Assembly (NCBI GenBank): GCA_049999725.1
Contig: JBNGIS010035078.1
Location: forward strand, 1 to 26,411
Origin: Haplomitrium mnioides
Lineage: Eukaryota; Marchantiophyta; Haplomitriopsida; Calobryales
Direction of reading: 5' to 3'
Length of the DNA stretch: 26,411 nucleotides
Part shown: one piece after another, positions 10,268-20,057 of the stretch
How the letters are laid out: each line of letters begins with the position of its first letter
How positions within the stretch are numbered: position 1 is the stretch's first letter
Notes under the pieces: generated by a model
The model's database searches: none
Told to the model about the DNA's origin: nothing
What the model saw: only the letters and a program-made list of their open reading frames with translations
Position numbers and translations under genes: made by a program

Positions 10268-10515
10268 ACATCAACAACAAGAAGTCCATCCATGCATAGA
10301 CTTTGAAGAGTCCAAACGCCATGACTTTGAAGAGTCTATTTGCACATAGACTCTTTAGTCCAAGCGTATATGAAATAAAGGTAGTCCAGTCGTGCAAGGA
10401 CTCAAGTAGTCTATGTGCACATAGACTTCGAAGAGTCCAAATGCCTGGACTAAAGAGTCCAAGTGCGGAAGGATTCAAGCATCCATGCACATATGAACTA
10501 TGAAGATTCCAGATG
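10268..10515 (-). repeat. palindrome-rich minisatellite in copy B intron
   Basis: Units such as AGTCTATGTGCACATAGACT and GGACTCTTCAAAGTC repeat with internal dyad symmetry. Position and sequence style match 4085-4765 of copy A in inverse orientation, between the linker block and the methyltransferase block. Confidence 0.72.
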
Positions 10516-10629
10516 CACAAGTTATCAACGGTCAAAAGAAAATAATTTCAAATGAAAAAAATGAACTTTAAATAATTTCAAATGAAAAACAAAGTTACCA
10601 ACAATTTCTCAAAACTCAAATAGAAGGAA

Positions 10630-10925
10630 AAAATTTTGATTCCTATATGTGGATGGGATATTCCATCTTTGCCTCCTTCTAAGTCGCACAACACACCTCC
10701 ATACAAACGGATTTCAACATTACCACCAAAACTTTGTATCTCTCAAGTTTTTGAGACATTTCTTCAATAAAGGCTCTCCAGCCTCCACTCTCTTTAAAAT
10801 GGAAATTTTGGTTTTTATTAGAAAGACCCTAAAAGGAAATCTAATACATCCAGTTCATGTCCTCCTTTCTCAAAGAACCATTTGGCTTTAGGCTTTAGGC
10901 TTTTGGTCATTCAAAAAATACTCTT
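10630..10925 (-). pseudogene. copy B: linker block after ParB-like domain
   Basis: The minus strand reads MTKSLKPKAK-like text, then WFFEKGGHELDVLDFL, then a frameshifted block SQKLERYKVLVVMLKSVC and MEYPIHI. It aligns to 3680-3945 of copy A at base level across its length, including the AAAGCC-type repeats at its start (10885-10915 here, 3675-3700 there). GAG/GTGTGT here and AAG/GTATGT at 3882 in copy A look like conserved splice donors. Function of the block is unknown. Confidence 0.5.
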
Positions 10926-10959
10926 ATGCAACTCCCCCAACTCTCCGTTGTAAAAGGCC

Positions 10960-12010
10960 AATTGAAACCAATTATCTTGAGAAGACATAGTCTTCTCAAT
11001 GATGTACTTTGGTTTATATTTCTAAAGTCTCCAAAACCAACTCTTGCTTTAACTTCTTGGATGAAATCATCCCGCTCTGTATAAATCTTTGATGTCAGTA
11101 CTCAACTTTTTGAATGGAGGTCATCTCCAAATGGTATTATTGGTCATAGTTGTCATTTGTTGCCAAAACTCAAGCTTGTGTAGGTGTAAGCCCAACATAA
11201 ACATAACAGTTGCAGAGTAATAATATTGGATTTTTCACTCCATATTTAGTAATCAAAAGTTTCCTTACAGTAGCACTATGATTGCCTCCAACAATCTCAT
11301 ACAATACTATTCATGGTTTCTAATATCAAACTTTGACCTATCAATCAACCCACAATTTGGATCGACAACCACTATGAAAAATGAGTAGGCATACTTGTTT
11401 GTGAGCATCCTTTGGGCAAGTAGCTCTACAAAGTCCTCGTTCAATTGCATTATCTAGAAAGACCCCTAATTATCCATTCCAAGCTTTGGCATATTAAGGT
11501 TTTCAAGTCGAATAGTTATTGTCTCTTCACAAACCATGTAGCATTAGATAGCAAACTTATTTTTTTCATCCTTAGAAACAGTTTTAGGATTAACTTGTTC
11601 CCTCTCCTGAAATTCTTAAGCCCCTTGTACAATTGTTGGTTTGTTCTTGACGTGAGTGGTTTTTGCATTGGCTTAAGCTCAACCTTTTCTTCAGAGCTGC
11701 TTGAAGAGGAAGAAGAAGAAGGTTGCGGAGGTGAGCTTTGGAGAGGCAGTGAACAAATCGATTCCTCAAGAACCAATTGTGCTTGCATGGGTTTCTTTTT
11801 CTATAGAGCCAACATTTTCTTTAATGAGCCTTTTACCAACTTGAATGCATTTTTTTCTTTTGGAGTCGATGGTCCACTCATCGCTCCAATCGCAAATGTT
11901 GTCACACTAAGAGGAAGAACACATTGAGCCAGACTCAATGGAGGTTTGATCTTCAAAAGCTTTTGATTGAACGTAAATTTGATGAAGTCCCTTTCAATCA
12001 ACAACTGCTA
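10960..12010 (-). pseudogene. copy B: ParB/sulfiredoxin-like module with Ser-rich linker
   Basis: From 12004 downwards: IERDFIKFTFNQKLL, GAMSGPSTPKEKNAFKLVK, then a run of nine serines followed by EEKVELKPMQ (about 11735-11685). Next is LNEDFVELLAQRMLTN and SFFIVVVDPNCGL (about 11445-11350), then YEIVGGNHSATVRKLL with GGNH at 11289-11278, then CNCYVYVGLTPTQA (11208-11172), VLATNDNYDQ and LEMTSIQKVEY. A GG.H/R signature followed by a helix and a later L..A..LA..N segment is typical of the ParB/Srx-like fold. ParB-like N-terminal domains are well known in bacterial and phage DNA methyltransferases, which fits the module downstream. Stops (after IRNHE, TPTQA, NYDQ) show it is dead. The fold call is by eye. 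Confidence 0.5.
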
Positions 12011-12430
12011 CTATGAACCAAGAATAAGCTACTCAAAACAAGAACTTTTTTTTTGGGAAAAAAAAACAATGTTTGCAAGTTCCAAAAATAGAGAAAATGA
12101 GGGTATTTTTCCCTAAAAAATGCTACATGAGTTTTTTGGTTGATTTTTTTTGCAATTTTGACAAGCTTGATAGATCAAAATGAAATATTTGTATGCAAAA
12201 TTGAATGATATTCTTATTTTTGTGAAAATATTAAAATTTTAAAAGTCAATAAGAAGTCAAAAAAATGTGTTTTGTTTTTACAAAAACTTGGATTTTGGAT
12301 AGAATACATTTCGAAGCAAAAAGTTTCAAACAAATGTCAAAATTAAGTCATTTTGAAATCAGCTTTGTTGCACAAACTTCATGCGTATTTAGACATGGTG
12401 CTACTACAAACTTCTTATTTGAATAAAAAA
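12011..12430 (-). repeat. copy B intron block, repeated at 25957-26250
   Basis: From GAACCAAGAATAAGCTACTC through the GAACTTTTTTTTTGGG, CATGAGTTTTTTGG and ATGCAAAATTGAATGAT stretches, it matches 25971-26165 in the same orientation. The match starts almost exactly where the ParB-module open frame begins. AT-rich and non-coding. Confidence 0.6.
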
Positions 12431-12749
12431 AAAAGATAATTGGAAGAAAAGCCCAAGCAAGCCAAAACTCGATGGAATCTGTTTGGAGCCCCAAGATATA
12501 AAAGCTTCAAAAACCAAACCTTGTGGGGAGTTGAGAGCTCTATTTTGTACTCCAAGAAAGAAATAGGCTTTCAATTTGCTGGAAAACCCATTGTGTGAGG
12601 GGTTTAGTAGTCATGTTTTAAGAAGTCTCAACAATTCAAAAACATCTCAAATTCAAAAATCCATATGCGCAAAGAAGTTAATATGCAAAATCAACAAGGC
12701 TGTAGAAACCAAACAACTAGTGGGTTTAGAAATATGCATGAGAGTCTAA
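12431..12749. other. intron-like AT-rich stretch
   Basis: No gene or repeat recognised. It lies between two coding modules of copy B and is most simply intron. Confidence 0.4.
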
Positions 12750-13300
12750 ACACATATAGTGTTCCAAGTTTCAGATCAGAGTCCCTTCGAACAAAGGGTT
12801 CTGAGTTCCACATGAGAGACTTTGAAGGCTAAAGGCTCTAAGTTCTACACCTTAGTCTTTGTACGTACAATGTTCCAAAGTCTCCATCAAAGTCTATATA
12901 TGAATAAGGCTTTGATTTTTGCATCAAAGTCTATGCGCATATAAGGTTCCGAGTTCTATATTAGAGTCTATGTTCCACAACAAAAAGTATGCTAACAAAG
13001 GGTTTTAAGTTCTGCATGAGAGTCTTTGCGCGCATGAGGTTTTGACTTCTACTTCAAAATCTATGTATGCATAAGGTTCCTAGTTCTAGATCAGAGTCTA
13101 GGTGCACTTAAAGTTCTAATTTATGCAACAAACTCTCAGCACTTTTAGGGTTTTGATTTATGGATCAAAGTTTATGAGTACAAAGGGTTCCAAGTTCAAC
13201 ATCATAGTCCAAACGCGCAAGAGGTTTCAAGTTCTAATCCTTCAACATCAAAGTCAATGCTAGCAAAGGATTCAATAGTCAAAGTAGACACATTCTTCAA
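12750..13300. repeat. degenerate ~60-base tandem repeat
   Basis: About nine units repeat a pattern like AGTCTATGCGCATAAGGTTC followed by AAGTTCTACATCAGAGTC, with dyad-symmetric cores (GCGCGCAT, GTGCAC, GTACGTAC). It is a third array of the AGTCTATG type, also inside the copy B span. Confidence 0.65.
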
Positions 13301-13699
13301 CAATCTTAAGGACATGTGCCAAATGATTCAGTAGCCAAAGCATTGAAATTCTTCTACGAGTGGTCAAGTAGGAAAGAATATGGTACTATTTTGGATTTGA
13401 AACGCTTGAAAACCAAATGAAAATTATTATTTTATATTTAAATTTCATTCAGAGATGATAAAAACCAATTAATAATGATTTACACTAGAAAGTTCAAGCT
13501 CGCATATGAATTACAACATAAGTTGAAAGTATACTATAAACAATATGGTAGAGAAGCATTTATTTAAAAAATAGAAACATAAATGATCTTAGTCACTCAC
13601 ATCGCTTTCTTCATATTGAGCTTCAAAAGATTTATCAAGATTCTTGTGGTCTCATTTAGTGTTGATGACATTGATTGATTCTCTTTTAAACACTTGATA
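13301..13699. other. AT-rich stretch without recognised feature
   Basis: No repeat or coding signal was recognised on either strand. Confidence 0.35.
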
Positions 13700-14036
13700 A
13701 AATGATAGCTAGAGTCGTTTTTCCCAATTGGTTTTTTTGAGTGAGAAGAAAATCAAAAGAGAGAATCGTGCCACATATTGTAAAGAAATTGAGGAGACAA
13801 ATGTTTGGAGGCAAAATATGAGAGATCGTATTCAACTCAATGGATTTACAAAAGTGAAGAGGCTTGCGGCACGGCGGCGCTCTCTTCGATCTCCCCTTCT
13901 TTTCTCTCTACATACTCTGTATTTATACTTGAAAATTACCCTAAATTAACTTAACAAAACTAACCCTAAAGAGGGTCCACAAAATAAGACTCTACCCGTC
14001 ATCCTACGGGTTACGTCATCCTACGGATTATGTACA
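13700..14036 (-). mobile_element. possible LTR or promoter-like insertion
   Basis: On the minus strand it starts TGTACATAATCC at 14036, carries a 17-base tandem repeat (GTAGGATGACG core, twice, 14030-13997), a TATAAATAC box near 13926, a purine-rich R-like stretch, and a GC-rich GCGCCGCCGTGCCGC near 13885-13865 unlike its neighbours. This is the build of a plant LTR. The far end, a primer site and a target duplication were not found. It directly abuts the end of the copy B 5' module. Confidence 0.3.
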
Positions 14037-14944
14037 GAGCTTGGTATTTCAACACATATTACATCAAGTACATCTATATGTAATTTGGATTTGCGTTTTC
14101 TTTTTATAGCTACTACTTGTGTTGGAAAGTAATGTCCTAAAAACACACCCTCAGCCTCACAAACAAACCATTGAACATATACTTGTTTTGGGTTTGGAGG
14201 TTCTTGCTCATCAAATGAAAAAACTTTGAGGATTATGGTGATCCAAAATGGTATGTTCTTTGGGTCAAGTGATGCAACAACATAAATATACATTTTGGAT
14301 TTCACATCATTTGTGTTGCTAAGTTTGTGTGTATATTTTGTTTGATGTGAAATGGTTCTTTCTCGCGACCTAGATGCTCCATCGTAAATTGCTCGATGTA
14401 TAGAAAACATACATTCTACTCGAGCCTCCTACTCTGGCTGGTGAACATCAACTTGAGAGGTCACACCAACATTTTGAGAATCATTGCAAGTGTTTGCAGA
14501 TTGTAAAGCTAGAAATATGAATTTTGTTTCAAGTCTTCATCTTTTTCTTTCATTGATGTATACCTCAATCTCTTGTTGGGTAAGAAAAATGGTATTCCAC
14601 TATTGAATATCCAAATATGTAAAGAACTTGTAGCAATTCTCACTTACTCCAAAACCACTTTCTCGACGTCAACTTCTTTTGCTTCTTTTTTAGATTTTTT
14701 GATTTCACACTATGCCTTCTGAGGGATCAACATTGTACCTAGAATTTCCCCATCGCTTCAAGTAGATGCTTGAGTTTATAAATACCATCTAAAGTTTACT
14801 AAAATTCATATGTTGAAAACTATTTGCTCCAAATATTTGCCTTCAAATCACTCAACTTGAACTTGAATTGTTGGTTGAAGGTAATATCATTTATCTTTTG
14901 TACCAAGAGGAGATATTGTTGTAGAAACAACTTGAAATTCCAAG
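14037..14944 (-). pseudogene. copy B: 5' module with BAH/SH3-like segment
   Basis: The minus strand gives long coding-like text with few stops: GEILGTMLIPQKA (about 14750), CYKFFTYLDIQ, FLTQQEIEVYINERKR, FLALQSANTCNDSQNVG, then the 129-codon open frame from 14410. This holds KMYIYVVASLDPKNIPFWI, ILKVFSFDEQ, VYVQWFVCEAEGVFLGHYF and IDVLDVICVEI. A PFWI..I.KV strand followed by VYVQWF resembles BAH or SH3-like chromatin-reader folds, a weak match made by eye. The final codons run into the 13700-14036 insertion. The 5' part (14944-14820) continues in frame from 24674-24811 across the gypsy insertion. Belonging to the same gene as the ParB/methyltransferase modules is inferred from strand and order only. 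Confidence 0.45.
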
Positions 14945-15366
14945 TAGTTCAAAACTTGGAATTCCAAATGCTATTTATAAGACAATACAAAAGAGTGAAG
15001 GAAAAGATAGAGGGTTACTTTTAGGGTTGAATTGAGATAAGATTGCTTGTCTTTAAAGTTACTTTTAGAGCTTTTAGGGTTGAAATTAGAAGTGACTTCC
15101 AAGTGATCACTTTTAGGGTTGAAATTGAAGTTAATTTGTAAGTGACGAATGAGGGATGACAACTTCTTCTCTTGTACAAATAGAAGGGATTCATAACCCC
15201 ACTCTTCAATCTAGAGTTCCTCTAAATTCAGCTTGGCTCTTTGGTTGCTTGGCTTTGGCTTGCACTATTGACTTTCGCTTGCTTATTAGCCTTGAGTTGC
15301 AGAACTCTATTAGAGTTATCTTGGAGTTGTTACTCATCTAGAAGTTGGTCTTTGAGTTCTTTTACA
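14945..15366 (+). repeat. 5' LTR of outer element
   Basis: Ends ...GAGTTCTTTTACA directly before the primer site, like the 3' LTR. From 14968 (TGCTATTTATAAG) it aligns to the 3' LTR. The first 24 bases do not, and the start lacks the TG. It has two copies of the ~41-base GGGTTGAAATTAGAAGTGAC unit where the 3' LTR has three, which accounts for its shorter length. The TATA-like box is decayed (TACAAATAG near 15174). Confidence 0.75.
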
Positions 15367-15367
15367 T

Positions 15368-15380
15368 TGGTGTCAGAGCC
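15368..15380 (+). other. primer binding site, initiator Met tRNA type
   Basis: TGGTGTCAGAGCC follows the 5' LTR by one base. It matches the usual plant TGGTATCAGAGC primer site with one change. Confidence 0.85.
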
Positions 15381-15398
15381 ACACTTCTTTTTTATGGA

Positions 15399-16281
15399 AT
15401 GGAGAATTAAGAAGCGAGGATTCAAGCGATGCAACAACAAAATGAACAATTTTCTCTCCTTTTAAAAGTTCAAATACAGATGGGAAAAGAGACACATTTT
15501 CAAGAAGAAGAAAGTAATGTGAGGTTTCCCAAACCATAAGCATATGACAGGATGATGGTTTGTGGGTATTTGAGAATTTTGTGTTAGATTCCAAGCAATA
15601 TTTTGAGGCTACAAACATCAAAGAGGATGGTAGAAGAATTTTATTTGCTATAAGTCAATTCAAAGGAGTGGCAAAAACTTGGTAGAGATATCAAATTGAG
15701 AAAGCTCAACGTGGATTTATTGCTGTAATTGCTTCTTAGCAAAAGCTCAAAGAAGCGGAAAATTTAAGATTTAGGGCTTTGAATGCTCCAAAGTTGGTAA
15801 GAGATCGATTAGTAGAATTGAATCAACTTGGTACGGTGAGGAGCTATATCACGCAAATTCAGAATATCATTATGCAAATTCTTGATGTGGGAAAGGGAGA
15901 AGCTTTATATTTCTTTGCTTGAGGATTGAAGCCTCACATTAGAATAGAAGTGACAATAAGAGATCCCTCTCAACTAGAAGAAGTAATGCGCATGGCTTGC
16001 CGGTACGACTCACTTCTAGCGACGACCAAAGCAAGGTTTCATCCATAACAAGTTTTATCAAATGTTTGTATGCCATTAAATAAGGTTGTACCTGTGGAGA
16101 TTGATGCAGCACATAGAGTAGCACTTACCAATATAGTAGAGGATGCTTTTATTGTTGACAACTTGGTCATATGATTGAAAAGTGCTCACGTTGGCAAGGT
16201 CAACCACACGCTCTTGTTCAAGCAACAATTGTTGAAGAAGAAAACCAGGGAAATTACATACCTTAGTAAAAATAGTTTAGT
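15399..16281 (+). pseudogene. outer element gag with zinc knuckle
   Basis: Starts at ATG 15399 but the fourth codon is TAA. Readable blocks include QMGKETHFQEEES, ARDRLVELNQL-like capsid text near 15800-15840, QIQNIIMQILDVGKGEAL and GLKPHIRIEVTIRDPSQLEE, matching retrotransposon gag (PF03732 type) and the inner element's gag. A CCHC zinc knuckle at 16144-16185 (C-2-C-4-H-4-C: CFYC, stop, QLGH, MIEKC) binds genomic RNA in this family. Many stops. The frame is cut by the inner element at 16282. Confidence 0.8.
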
Positions 16282-16670
16282 TGTAAAATAACTCTAAGAC
16301 CAAATCCAAATGAGTAAGAACTCATAGTGAACTCTAATAGGGTTCTTCAACCAAAAGCAACTCAAAACCCAAGCTAAGACCAAGAGTGTAAGAAAAATCC
16401 AAGCAACCAAAAAACCAAAGTGGCTCAAGAGAAACTCCAGAATGGGGAGTGGGGCTAAGAATCTCTTCTATTTATACAAGAGAAGAGGGTATCATCCCTC
16501 TTTCTTCACCTACAAGTCACTTCTAATTTCAACCCTAAAAGTGACTCTCTACTAAAAGTGACTTCAAAGGCAAGTAATCTTATCTCAACTTTAAAAGTGA
16601 CTCTCTACTACTTCCTTCTCTCCTCTCTATTTTCTTGTAAATAGCACAACCTTTTGCTTGTACTATTATA
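16282..16670 (-). repeat. 3' LTR of inner element
   Basis: Same order of blocks as 19670-20057. Its outer end keeps TGTAAAATA (plus strand). Its inner end reads TATAATAG instead of TGTAATAG on the minus strand. A TATAAATAG box is conserved (plus strand CTATTTATA near 16470). Confidence 0.87.
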
Positions 16671-16687
16671 TAATCCTCGTCTTCTAA

Positions 16688-17169
16688 TCAATGATGTCCT
16701 TGTCATTGCCACAACTTTCAAATATTTGAATAGCCTCTTGAGCATTCTCAAGATTTGAAGAAGATTCCCAAGTAGCATCATGAAATAGATAGCCTTTCTA
16801 CAAAACCTTGTATTGAACTTGTAGATGTCGCCTTTGCTTGATAACTCTTTTTGCCAAAATGCGGTCCACCTCAAACTCTTCATGATCATAAAAAACAATA
16901 GCGAGAGGAGGAAGTTGAATAGGATTTGGAAAAGAAGATGGACTAGGAACAAAATTCTTAAGTTTAGAGACATGAAACACATGATGAATCTTCATATGAA
17001 GAGGAAGGTCAAGTTTATAAGCAATGTGAGAAATAACCTGAAAATAGAGAAATGACCAATCCAAGCAAGAAATAACTTACGAAGTTGAGTATCTGAAGAC
17101 AATGGGAGATTGTCAGTACATAACATAACTTGGTCACCTAAAATATAAGAGAAATCATGACAATGAATA
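16688..17169 (-). pseudogene. inner element integrase C-terminus and chromodomain
   Basis: Blocks GDQVMLCTDNLPL, KLDLPLHMKIHHVFHVSKLK and EEFEVDRILAKRVIKQRRH are followed, after a stop and frame change, by KGYLFHDATWESSSNLENAQ. EVDRIL..R and TWE...NL..A match the chromodomain that guides chromovirus integration to histone marks. It ends with a stop followed by the purine tract AGAAGACGAGGA before the LTR. Confidence 0.8.
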
Positions 17170-18570
17170 TCAACATATTTGTTTTTCTGATTTGGAGCAA
17201 CTGTAGGATGGTTGTGAGCATCTTGCAAGGAAGAAGATAAATGAAAAAGAAAGGTAGAAATACTTGGAACATTTGAAGAAGAAGGAAAAAGCAAACCATC
17301 GAGAACAAGAGGATGTTGACCCAAATTCAGAAAGAAATGAGAAAACCCAGTACTTGATTTTTGGAGTTGTTGTAAGCAAACTCCACAACCGGTAAGAAAC
17401 TATCCCAATTGTTGTGATAAACATTGATGAACGCGCGAAGCATATCCTCCACTGTGCAATTAGCGTGCTCCGTTTGCCCATTTTTTTTTTAGGATGATAA
17501 GCAGTAGACATATATAGTTTGGTACCCAAAAGTGTGAACAACTCTTGCCAGAACTTTCTAGTGAATCGTGGATTTTTATAAGATATTAATACCTTTGGCA
17601 TGCTATAATATTGAAAGATTATATCAAAGTAAATCTTTGCCAATTGTGGAGTATCCACCATATCCACTGTCGATGCTAGATGAATTTGTTTGCTTAGCTT
17701 ATTCACAAACACCACAATGGCAGTAAACCTACGAGAAGTGGTTGGAAGCGAAGTGATAGGATCTCAATTTACATGTTACTATCGAGAAGTTGAAATGATA
17801 TTGGTTGAAGAAAACCATCTGGTTTTTGATTTGAAGCCTTGTTTCATTGACAACTCTTACAAGAACAAACAAAGCCACAAACATCTTGAGCTAGGTTTGA
17901 CCATCACCAAGTGCGTTGAAGCAACTCCATAGTCTTGTCTACTCTAAGATGCCCAAAGATTGGAATGTCATGTGTTTCTTGTAAATGGGTCATTTGAAGC
18001 GAATCATCTTGTGGAACATATATTTGATGGCCTTGATAGAGAATACCATCCCGAATGGAGAAGTCATGATACTCACTATCTTTGACTACCAAAAATGTCT
18101 TAACAAGATTAAAAAAGGCATCTCCATGTAGCTTTTGTCGAAAGCTGTAATTGGTTGCTTCATCAAGATGCAATATACTAACATTTATACATTGGAGGTT
18201 GTCAATGTTAGTACATTTACGTTGAATGAAATCCTTCTCAAGAAGATTCGTCATTATCTTTTAAAGCTCCTCTAACTCTTGTGGTGATAACCAATATATA
18301 GGTCAATTATAAGAAGTAATTCTTAGTATCAACTCAATCGGAAAGGGCATTCTACGATCATGTAATAACCCGTTTGGAAAATCCTTCGGAAACACATCTA
18401 CAAACTATTTCAAAATATCATCTATCATTGAAGTAGGCGCACTTTTTCCTCTCTCCTTACTCAAGTCCATAAAGAGCTTGATCAAAATAGTTAAGATAGG
18501 CATCTCTTGCTCCACTGAATTAACATGTTGAACTGATTTAGGCTTCTTCACCAACGGTGTCGTACACCCA
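17170..18570 (-). pseudogene. inner element RT stub fused to integrase
   Basis: RT finger text (RRMPFPIELI, then NLLEKDFIQ at about 18235) jumps directly to the spacer and integrase (NVSILHLDEATNY, GILYQGHQIYVPQ, FGHLRVDKTMELLQ), so the RT palm with its DD pair and all of RNase H are deleted. The integrase has a CKSC zinc half-site, a first catalytic Asp before PITSLPTT, and PRFTRKFWQELFTLLGTKLY. The second catalytic Asp of the DRDPRF motif reads Y (SYKNPRF). A ten-T run at 17481-17490 marks a frameshift before the GQTE motif, which keeps its Glu in the other frame. Confidence 0.8.
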
Positions 18571-18668
18571 AAAAAAAATTCTTACCTTGTAAAGTAACTT
18601 GAATCTGTTGCTTTGCCCAATCAAATTAACCTGATCGATCTTCAAGCCAAGGCAACCCTAAAATGATG

Positions 18669-18929
18669 TCATATTGCAAAGGTGAAATAACAAATTGCAT
18701 AGATTGCATACTCTTTTCCAATCCTTAAAAAGAATGGCTTTTGAGAGTGAAACACGTCATGCTTTTGGCCATTGGCCATAGTCACAACACTCCTCTTGAT
18801 AGGCCTAAATTTTGCTTTGATTATCTTAGCAAAATGCAGAGGCATAAAATTTTCAGAGCTCTTGCTATCCACCAACATTCTATAAGATTTCTCCTCAACC
18901 ATACCATCAAGATGGAACAAAGTACCTCA
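18669..18929 (-). pseudogene. inner element aspartic protease
   Basis: FHLDGMVEEKSYRMLVDSKSS holds the LVDSG-type active site, with K in place of the usual G/A after DS. Later MANGQKHDVFHSQKPFFL is the expected flap/strand region. The frame closes at 18669. Expected role is Gag-Pol cleavage. The altered active-site neighbour suggests it is inactive. Confidence 0.72.
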
Positions 18930-19629
18930 AATTCTTGTCGAAAGTTTTAATTCCATTAGAGCTTGCAAAGTTTTGAGTATGTTGTTTGAATAGTTGAGAA
19001 CGTGGCCTAACTTCTATAACAGTAAGTAATGAGTCATGCCTCTCCACCATACACATTGCTTCTTCTAATTGAGTAGGCTCTCTCATAGTAACTTCTATTC
19101 TCGTGCAAGGCTTCAATACCCAAATAAAGCGGTCTAGTGCTTCTTCTTCTCTTATATCCGGTATTTGCATAATTGTATCATGAAAGTGTGCAACATATCT
19201 TCTCACTGTATCAAGTTGCTTCAATTCGGCCAATCAATCTCTTACTACTTTTGAAGCATTTAAATTCCTAAATCTTGCTTCTTTGAACTCACACCAAGAA
19301 ACCAAAAGAGCAAAAAATCCACATTGTGCTTGTTCTACTTGATATCTCCACCAAGTCTTATCAACTCCTTCTAATTAACTTGCCGCAAATAAAATTTATC
19401 GACCATCTTCTCTAATGTTTGTAGCTTCAAAATATTGCTTACAATCAAATATGAAGTTCTCAGATGCACCACAAACCATCCTCCCATCATATGCTTTTGG
19501 TGATGGAAATCCCCTATAACTCTCTTCTTCTTGAAAAGTTGCTCTTTCTTTCATTCTTCCTTTCAAAAGACATGAAAGATGTTCAAGCTGTTATTTCATT
19601 GCTTGAACCACCACATCTTGATTCTCCAT
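18930..19629 (-). pseudogene. inner element gag
   Basis: ATG at 19629. Early blocks MENQDVVVQAM, GFPSPKAYDGRMVCGASENF and TWWRYQVEQAQCGF precede the open frame from 19233 with ELKQLDTVRRYVAHFHDTI, FIWVLKPCTRIEV and TQLEEAMCMVERHDSLL, a retrotransposon gag capsid. In-frame stops occur upstream of 19233. The zinc knuckle present in the outer element is missing here, since gag passes directly to the protease. Confidence 0.8.
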
Positions 19630-19656
19630 ATAACTCACTACCAAAAACAAACCGTA

Positions 19657-19668
19657 GCTCTAATACCA
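19657..19668 (-). other. primer binding site of inner element
   Basis: Minus strand TGGTATTAGAGC, one change from the plant initiator Met tRNA primer site, one base inside the LTR. Confidence 0.85.
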
Positions 19669-19669
19669 A

Positions 19670-20057
19670 TGTAAAAGAACTCAAAGACCAAATCCAAATG
19701 AGTGAGAATTCATAGTGAACTCTAATAGAGTTCTTCAACCAAAAGAAACTCAAGACCCAAGCTAAAACCAAGAGTGCAAGCAAAAGCCAAGCAACCAAAG
19801 AACCCAAGTAATTCGAGAGGAACTCCAAAATAAGGAGTAGAGACAAGAATCCCTTCTATTTATACAAGAGAAGAGGGTGTCATCTCTCTTCTTCACTTAC
19901 AAGTCACTTCTAATTTCAACCTTAAAAGTAACTCTCTACAAAAAGTGACTTCAAAGGCAAGTAATCTTATCTCAACTCTATAAGTGACTCTCTACTACTT
20001 ACTTCACTCCTCTCTATTTTCTTATAAATAGCACAACTTTATACTTTTACTATTACA
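19670..20057 (-). repeat. 5' LTR of inner element
   Basis: Bounded TGTAATAG...TTTTACA on the minus strand. Contains TATAAATAG (plus strand CTATTTATA near 19857) and the shared AGTCACTTCTAATTTCAACC blocks. Confidence 0.88.

Larger units (their letters stand above)
16282..20057 (-). mobile_element. inner Ty3/gypsy element with RT deletion, nested
   Basis: Minus-strand element with LTRs at 20057-19670 and 16670-16282, PBS, gag, protease, RT stub, integrase and chromodomain. It lies between the zinc knuckle (ends about 16185) and the protease (begins about 20131) of the outer element, whose homology resumes cleanly on both sides. The RT palm and RNase H are missing, so it is only 3776 bases long. 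No convincing target duplication is seen (TTAGT left, TGAAC right). The two LTRs differ at about 26 of the first 190 aligned bases by hand count, so the insertion is not recent. Confidence 0.88.

Noticed and set aside
11445-11927. 160-codon plus-strand open frame
   Set aside because: Antisense shadow of the Ser-rich/ParB module. Its E-run is the complement of the serine run.
16992-17324. Alternative minus-strand frames in the inner integrase (GQHPLVLDGLLF and similar)
   Set aside because: Part of the degraded pol frame of the inner element, not a separate gene.
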